64,000 bases of DNA. It comes from Tritrichomonas musculus (taxonomy: Eukaryota > Parabasalia > Tritrichomonadida > Tritrichomonadidae). Below the pieces are notes generated by a model, which was not told where the DNA came from, searched no databases, and was given only the letters and a program-made list of their open reading frames with translations. Positions within the stretch are counted from its first letter, which is position 1. Each line of letters opens with the position of its first letter. The translations under genes were made by a program, and so were the position numbers. Shown here in pieces: positions 58,610-64,000 of this stretch. Location of the stretch: NCBI GenBank assembly GCA_039105265.1, contig JAPFFF010000001.1:868001-932000 (forward strand), in the 5' to 3' direction.

Positions 58610-60124
58610 ATGATAGTTTTCACCATTTTATCATCAATGATTATTGATATCAACAAAAAATACCAAACAATGGAAGGATTTGCGGCATCCGATGCATGGT
58701 TTCCTAACAACGTTGGCAAATTTTGGAACGAAAGTGAAAAAGAAGATATCGCACGACTTCTTTTTTCCACCGAAATCAAAGACCACCAGCCGCTAGGCAT
58801 TGGACTGACTATGTGGCGCTTTAATGTTGGTGGTTGTACAGCAGAACAAGGCGATTCAAGCGACATTACCGATTTTAACCATCGAGCGGAAGGATTCATG
58901 AGCGACCGTTTACAATACGATTTTGAGACGAAACAAACCGGCCAGAAATATTTCCTAGAAAAAGCATATCAATACGGATGTCGTAGTTTTGTCTTGTTCA
59001 GCAATTCTCCGCCTGTTTACTACACGAAGAACGGAAAAGGCCATCCGAATGGCGGCGTCACATCAAATCTAAAGCCGGAATATTACCAGTCGTTTGCGCA
59101 ATACTTGACGGACACTGCCTACTACTTTGAGAAGGTCAAAGGCATTCCAATTGATTACATCAGCCCAGTTAACGAGCCACAGTGGAATTGGGACGATTCG
59201 AAGCAAGAAGGATCGCCGTGGCAAAACGAAGAAGTCGCCAAAATCGTTCGTGTTCTTGACGCTGAACTCGAAAGCAGAAAGCTAAGCAGCACGAAGATTC
59301 TTATTGCCGAGACGGCAGACTGGACTTACACGTATGATGGCAGTGGTGACAAGAACAGGAGAGACGTCATTGAAAGCTTTTTCAATCCGAAAAAGAGTGA
59401 CACATATGTCGGCGATTTGAAGCATGTTCCAAAGCTGATTGGCGCGCACAGCTATTGGACGGATGTCAGCTGGAGCACGTTGACTTCAACGCGAGAAAAA
59501 GTTCATAATAAAGCTGAAGAGTTTGGCTTGAAGGTCTTCCAAACAGAGTGGAGCATGCTGAGCAGCAATTACGATAAGGAAGAATTCCCTGGATTTGACA
59601 AGGCAGAGGAAATTGACATTGCTTTGTATATGACTAAAGTGATACACATCGATTTGACTGTGGCAAACGCTGCTTCTTGGAGTTATTGGACATCACTCGA
59701 TCATGCTGACGATAAAGGAAGATACCATCTCATTAGACTCTTCTACGATGAATCTGGAGATGTTCACATTTCTGGCTCTCACGAAGCTTCGAAAACTTTA
59801 TGGTCTTTGGGACAGTTTTCGAGATTTGTTCTTCCTGGATATAAAAGAGTCGATGCGCAATTGGATGACTCAAATAAGCATTTCTTTGGAAGTGCATACA
59901 CAAGCCAGGACGAAAATAAAATTGTCGCAATTTTGACGAATTGCAAAGATGAAAGTGTGAATGTCGATTTCAAGTTTGTCGGAATTGATACAAATAAAAT
60001 TAAAAATGTGAAAAGTTACACAACATCAAATTCTGATAATCTTTTTGAAAGAAATGTTGAGAATATTGATGAAGTTACTCTTCAAGGAAAGTCAGTCACT
60101 ACACTCGTATTCGATCTTGAATAA
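58610..60124 (+). CDS. glycoside hydrolase family 30 (glucosylceramidase-like) enzyme
   Basis: The ATG at 58610 gives 504 residues; an upstream TTG frame would start within the A run. A short hydrophobic start (MIVFTILSSMII) may act as a signal peptide. GH30 landmarks: KYQTMEGFAASDAWF (18-31), LTMWRFNVGG, SFVLFSNSPPVYYTKNG, ISPVNEPQWNW with acid/base Glu189, and KVFQTEWSML with nucleophile Glu313. A beta-sandwich domain closes the chain (KIVAILTNCKDESVNVDF). GH30 enzymes cleave beta-glucosides, glucosylceramide, beta-1,6-glucans or xylans; the substrate is open. Codon use is GC-richer than in neighbouring ankyrin genes. A 31-T run starts 16 bases after the stop. Confidence 0.9.
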   Translation: MIVFTILSSMIIDINKKYQTMEGFAASDAWFPNNVGKFWNESEKEDIARLLFSTEIKDHQPLGIGLTMWRFNVGGCTAEQGDSSDITDFNHRAEGFMSDRLQYDFETKQTGQKYFLEKAYQYGCRSFVLFSNSPPVYYTKNGKGHPNGGVTSNLKPEYYQSFAQYLTDTAYYFEKVKGIPIDYISPVNEPQWNWDDSKQEGSPWQNEEVAKIVRVLDAELESRKLSSTKILIAETADWTYTYDGSGDKNRRDVIESFFNPKKSDTYVGDLKHVPKLIGAHSYWTDVSWSTLTSTREKVHNKAEEFGLKVFQTEWSMLSSNYDKEEFPGFDKAEEIDIALYMTKVIHIDLTVANAASWSYWTSLDHADDKGRYHLIRLFYDESGDVHISGSHEASKTLWSLGQFSRFVLPGYKRVDAQLDDSNKHFFGSAYTSQDENKIVAILTNCKDESVNVDFKFVGIDTNKIKNVKSYTTSNSDNLFERNVENIDEVTLQGKSVTTLVFDLE

Positions 60125-60137
60125 AAGTTCTCCTAAT

Positions 60138-60139
<2 letters not shown>

Positions 60140-60170
<31 letters not shown>
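60140..60170 (+). repeat. 31-base T run after the GH30 gene
   Basis: Uninterrupted T run directly after the stop codon region. Confidence 0.9.
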
Positions 60171-60175
<5 letters not shown>

Positions 60176-60693
60176 AGAGCCGTATTTTAAAAATATGGGC
60201 TGATAAAGGAAATAGTAATATCCAATTATGCACTCATATTTGATGAAGGCGATGGAATTCTAACCAACAAAATTGGCTCTACATATATTTAAACAATTAT
60301 AATTAACTTTTGCAATAAAAAATAGTCATTCTTTGTATTTGCCAAATCTTAAAGATCACCAGCCACTGTATGAAGAAGATATGTTTGCCCCAAATAAGTC
60401 CATACGCAATTTTGTAATCCTCATACTATTTGCTCATCTAGCATATTTGGTCCGGATAATGCAGCTGGCTGGAGTACCTTTCTGCGCCTGTATGTTTGAT
60501 ATGGCTGACTGATGATGAGCGAGAGGGTGACCATTAGTTTGATCAGCAAAGAATCAAGCATCAGAATCTCGATCTCATGCAACCAGAAGAATATAACATT
60601 ACACGTCATGGCTCATGGATATTATTCTATGATGGATGGCAATCGAATTAACATTTATAAATGTTTAAAAATAAAAATAAAAATAAAAATTAG
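60171..60693. other. intergenic with possible coding remnants
   Basis: The stretch 60430-60650 is less AT-rich and keeps open frames (IFGPDNAAGWSTFLRLYV on plus), but no family or start is recognisable. It is probably a gene remnant. Confidence 0.3.
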
Positions 60694-62526
60694 TTAATTA
60701 TTTGATTTAATTATTTTTGCGTTTGGCGGAAAAGCTCCTTTTCCGATTGATTTCAAATTTTCAGGAATTATTATTTCTTTTAATGAAAAGCAGTCTCCAA
60801 ATGCATTTTGACCAATACATTTTACAGAAGAAGGAATCGAAATTTGTTTCAATGAAGAGCATTTATAGAATGCATTTGATTTAATCGAAGTCACGGAAGA
60901 AGGTATTGATATTTGCTCTAGTGAAATACAACCTCCAAAAACGTCAGGATTAATTGTAGATAAAGAAGAAGGAAGTGATATTTGCTTAAGTGAAGTACAA
61001 TCAAGGAAAGCACAAGACTCAATTGATTCCACTGATGATGGAATCTCTATTTTCTTTAATGAAGAACATTTATGAAATGCATAATTTCCAATATATGTTA
61101 CAGATGATGGAAGTGTTATTTCTTCTAATAATGTGCATTGATTAAACAGATAATCTGGAATTGATTTCATATCACCTGAAATATTAATTGATGTAATTTC
61201 TTTGAAAATGTCTTTTCCAAAATACGTTATTGAAGATGGAATTGTTATATTTGTTAATGATTTACATCCGTAAAAAATTCTATTTCCGATATATGTTACA
61301 GATGATGGAATTATGATTTGTTTCAACGAAGTGCAAAATTGGAAAGTTTTGTCTTGTATCTTTGTTATAGATGCCAATATATTTATTTGTTTCAGCATTG
61401 AACAATCGCCGAAAGCACATTGACCTATCGATTCCACTGAGGAAGGAATTGTTATTTCTTCTAAAGATGAGCATTGATTGAAGGCAAGGTTACCAATTTC
61501 AATTACAGATGATGGGATTATTAAATGTTTAAGAAATTCACAATTTTCGAATGCATTGTCTTCAATTACAGTTACCGAAGAAGGAATCGATATTTCTATT
61601 AATGAATAACAATTCTTAAAAACGGACTCTTTGATCGATTTTACTAAAGGTGGAATTGTTATTCGTGTAAGAAGTTGACAATCTTCAAATGATTTTGCTT
61701 CAATTGAAGTTACTGAATCAGGAATTTCTACTTGGTTTAATACTTGACATCCTTCAAAGCATGAGCTTTCTAATTTTGTTACAGTATTTGGAATTGAAAT
61801 TTTTTTCAAGGATTTACACTGTAATAGCAAACTTTCATTGATTATAGTTATATTAGAAGGAAATGATATTTCTTTCAAATTGGATTCAGCGAAAGCATGA
61901 CTTTTAATTGATGTTAATGTGGATGGAAGCGATATTTCAATTAATGGGCATTTGTAGAAAGCATATTGCCCAATAGTAACCAATGATGAAGAAAGAGAAA
62001 CTTTTCTTAATGATGAACACCTGCAAAAAGCATTATCCCCAATTGAAGTTACTGATGAAGGAAGTGATATTTCAACTAAAGACGAATTGTTTGAAAATAA
62101 TCCATCTGGAATAAACTCCATATTGCCTAATATATTAACTGATGTCAATCCTTTGAATGCATCGGCACCAAATGATTTCAAAGAAGAAGGAATCGTTATT
62201 TCATTTAATGATGAACATCCATAAAAAGACCTGTTTCCAATTGATGTCACTGTCAATGGAATTGATATTTTAGCTAATGAAGAACATCCATAAAAAGCTT
62301 CATCTTTGATTGAAATTAATGCTGGAGGAAGCGTTACTTCGGTCAATGACGAACATCCTTTGAATGCGCTTTTTACTATAATTTTTATATATGGAGGAAT
62401 AGTAATTTTAGTTAATTTGGAGCAATTCGTGAATAAATTTATGTATTTGATACCTTTCTGAGAGAGCAATAATTGAATGATTTCTTGATGATTGTTCTGA
62501 GCTGCTGCATACAATGGAGTTATATA
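60694..62526 (-). CDS. ankyrin plus BspA-like LRR coding block of a split gene
   Basis: The open frame lacks an ATG. It begins with one ankyrin repeat (TPLYAAAQNNHQEIIQLLL) and passes directly into about twenty-four BspA-type 23-residue repeats (LTEVTLPPALISIKDEAF; core IPSSVTSIGNxAF). It ends with TAA near 60694. The repeats are intact, with no stop. The block must continue from the DUF3447 exon at 62647-63840, the next coding sequence upstream on the same strand. About 120 bp of AT-rich DNA with stops separates them. The result would be a DUF3447-ankyrin-BspA fusion protein without signal peptide. Confidence 0.7.
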   Translation of the reverse strand, partial: YITPLYAAAQNNHQEIIQLLLSQKGIKYINLFTNCSKLTKITIPPYIKIIVKSAFKGCSSLTEVTLPPALISIKDEAFYGCSSLAKISIPLTVTSIGNRSFYGCSSLNEITIPSSLKSFGADAFKGLTSVNILGNMEFIPDGLFSNNSSLVEISLPSSVTSIGDNAFCRCSSLRKVSLSSSLVTIGQYAFYKCPLIEISLPSTLTSIKSHAFAESNLKEISFPSNITIINESLLLQCKSLKKISIPNTVTKLESSCFEGCQVLNQVEIPDSVTSIEAKSFEDCQLLTRITIPPLVKSIKESVFKNCYSLIEISIPSSVTVIEDNAFENCEFLKHLIIPSSVIEIGNLAFNQCSSLEEITIPSSVESIGQCAFGDCSMLKQINILASITKIQDKTFQFCTSLKQIIIPSSVTYIGNRIFYGCKSLTNITIPSSITYFGKDIFKEITSINISGDMKSIPDYLFNQCTLLEEITLPSSVTYIGNYAFHKCSSLKKIEIPSSVESIESCAFLDCTSLKQISLPSSLSTINPDVFGGCISLEQISIPSSVTSIKSNAFYKCSSLKQISIPSSVKCIGQNAFGDCFSLKEIIIPENLKSIGKGAFPPNAKIIKSNN

Positions 62527-62646
62527 AATATTTTAATAATAAAAACTTTATATAATTTTCCAATGATGAATGTCATTTAAATCTTTATAAATGAAATTTT
62601 ATTCAAACATTTTCACCAAAATGCGATTCAATCATAAACCATAAAA
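62527..62646 (-). other. AT-rich spacer between the two coding blocks of the split gene
   Basis: Minus strand: T-rich words and stop codons; it ends in TATTTATATAACTCC before the ankyrin block. The upstream exon ends at about NINFE, the usual linker position. No ACTAAC motif or convincing GT-AG pair was seen. The coding blocks on either side happen to be in the same frame. Confidence 0.45.
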
Positions 62647-63840
62647 CTATATTAAAAGAGATTCAATATTTGAAATTTTATAAATACATAAATAGATCAG
62701 AATTAACTCGAAATTGATATTAATTGCTTCATTTTCTATAAAAAGTTTAACAAGCTTGACGTAATTATATTTGCACATGTAAATAAATACTCTTTTATCA
62801 TTAAAATAATCTGGAATGAAATCATAATTATGATAATGAAAACAATATGAGACTATATTTTCATTTATGCTATTTTTTATTTGAAAAACCGCATCTGATT
62901 CATTTATATAGTTATTAATGAAATAATTAGCAATGCTATTGTGATGACACTTGATGCTTTCTTTAAGAAGTTTCAAATAAAAACTATCAGGCAATTCGAT
63001 ATGACATTCCTCAAGAAGATGGATTAATTCAGCTTTATTACTGTGAATCGCATAAAACCAAAGTGACGATTCTAATTCAACTTTGTTTAATCGTAAATAT
63101 TGAAAAATCTTAATTGATCCAAAAAATGCAGCATATTCAATCAATGTTGCCTTTTTGTTGATTAAAAATGAATTTGTTTCAAATATCGATGGTTCTATCT
63201 GACTATTGAGCGGAATGTTTGCTTGATTTACAAAAGTAACAAATTGCTCAATTGAATCAGTACGAATTAATTCACACAAATATTCATTATTTTCTCCTAT
63301 TTTACGTTTTTCTTCAAATTCATTCATAGATTTTACACGTTGTAAAATTGCCTCTTTAATTGAGTTTTCTTCTTTTTCGGAAAGAAGATTTTTGACTTCA
63401 TAGTAAAAAAAGATTTCTTCTTTTCGTTTGATCAAAATTTTCAAAATATTTTCATCAACAGAAATGATTTCGTGTTCAAAAAGTGAAAGAAGAAGAAGTT
63501 TATCTTTTTTGAAAAAATTGAATATTTCGAAATTTGAAAAGCTTTGTTTGATTTGCTCTGAATAATGCGTCAAAATTTTCATGATTTTGGTGGCCAAATT
63601 CCCACTTCTATTATAATTTTGTGAAACACATGAAATTGCTTGAAGCAATTCACCTAATTCATCACGGTTTTGGTCAATTTTTTGTAATTCAATTTGATTA
63701 TAAAATTGACATAATAAATCGGAATATTCGTTGTCAGGTTCACATTCAATGATCCTTAAAAGGGACTCATAAATTTTCTTTTCTTGGGAAACATAATCTT
63801 GGACAGACATTTCTCCGAAAATTTTTGAATTTAATGACAT
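62647..63840 (-). CDS. DUF3447-type N-terminal exon of the split ankyrin-BspA gene
   Basis: Start ATG at 63840, or 63810 (MSVQDYVSQEKK), which aligns better with MEIQEYIDQRR of the gene at 10122. An initiator-like TCACAT overlaps the first ATG and would favour the second. Family landmarks are all present: NYNRSGNLATKIMKIL, KDKLLLLSLFEHE, RKIGENNEYLCELI, ATLIEYAAFFGSIKIFQYL and CHHNSIANYF. Homology ends at AININFE (about 62700). The remaining codons are probably spacer. Confidence 0.75.
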   Translation of the reverse strand: MSLNSKIFGEMSVQDYVSQEKKIYESLLRIIECEPDNEYSDLLCQFYNQIELQKIDQNRDELGELLQAISCVSQNYNRSGNLATKIMKILTHYSEQIKQSFSNFEIFNFFKKDKLLLLSLFEHEIISVDENILKILIKRKEEIFFYYEVKNLLSEKEENSIKEAILQRVKSMNEFEEKRKIGENNEYLCELIRTDSIEQFVTFVNQANIPLNSQIEPSIFETNSFLINKKATLIEYAAFFGSIKIFQYLRLNKVELESSLWFYAIHSNKAELIHLLEECHIELPDSFYLKLLKESIKCHHNSIANYFINNYINESDAVFQIKNSINENIVSYCFHYHNYDFIPDYFNDKRVFIYMCKYNYVKLVKLFIENEAININFELILIYLCIYKISNIESLLI

Positions 63841-64000
63841 GTGATATGAAAACTATTTTTTAAAGTTTCTAAAGAACTGATTCAAAAGTTAAAAAATAGT
63901 TTTTTTGATTTTTCGCTCATAAAAAAAGATTGTTGAGATAGTATTGAATATAATGACAAGAAAACATTAATTTTTATTTACTTGGACTTGAGAAAAAAGA

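Overview
The window reads as nuclear DNA of a trichomonad (Parabasalia), most likely a Tritrichomonas-like species. This is an inference from content. The DNA is very AT-rich and carries long T and A runs. It holds gene families known to be expanded in these protists: ankyrin proteins with a DUF3447-type N-terminus, BspA-like leucine-rich repeat proteins, a TKL-like kinase fused to Sel1 repeats, SecA-like helicase relatives and Pmp-like beta-helix proteins. One intron at 18112-18261 ends in a branch-point/3' splice motif (ACTAACACGCTAG) close to the known trichomonad consensus. No rRNA or CRISPR array was seen. Two tRNA genes are present: Val(AAC) at 41045-41115 and Gln(CTG) at 58291-58361.

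Layout. 1-10.1 kb: two ankyrin/DUF3447 genes on the minus strand flank a CTD-type phosphatase gene and a small inverted-repeat element. The second (5267-10122) is split into an N-terminal exon, eleven single ankyrin repeats and a C-terminal cap, each separated by stop-rich AT spacers. 11.4-22.9 kb: a kinase-Sel1 gene, a double C2-domain gene, a nested transposon (15859-16769), a BTB-like/ankyrin gene with an intron and an in-frame stop, a small membrane protein and a metallo-beta-lactamase fold protein. 22.9-31.4 kb: a gene-poor block with repeat ends and GC-richer debris of a retroelement-like unit. That debris consists of C2H2 zinc-finger ORF remnants plus a conserved hairpin-rich segment present twice. 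31.4-45.3 kb: glycine-rich-domain and discoidin-domain genes sharing a BTB-like architecture, a Maf gene, a 1298-residue BspA-like gene, tRNA-Val and an intact 1168-residue ankyrin gene.

45.5-53.4 kb: a decayed SecA-like gene preceded by 51 T, a decayed pseudokinase, an amino-acid permease, further decayed coding DNA and a second copy of the small element. 53.5-64 kb: a membrane-anchored alpha-amylase, a Pmp-like pseudogene, tRNA-Gln, a GH30 hydrolase, and a third split gene in which a DUF3447 exon is followed by ankyrin and BspA-like repeats.

The most unusual signal is the split ankyrin architecture. The repeats stay open and well conserved, but the spacers contain stops, shift the frame and lack GT-AG or ACTAAC signals. 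The spacers themselves consist of a degenerate unit of about 25-33 bp. The same N-terminal-exon-plus-spacer design occurs at three loci, beside an uninterrupted relative at 41813-45319. Metabolic genes are few (amylase, GH30 glycosidase, permease, Maf, metallo-hydrolase) and form no operon; transcription units appear to be single genes with short leaders.
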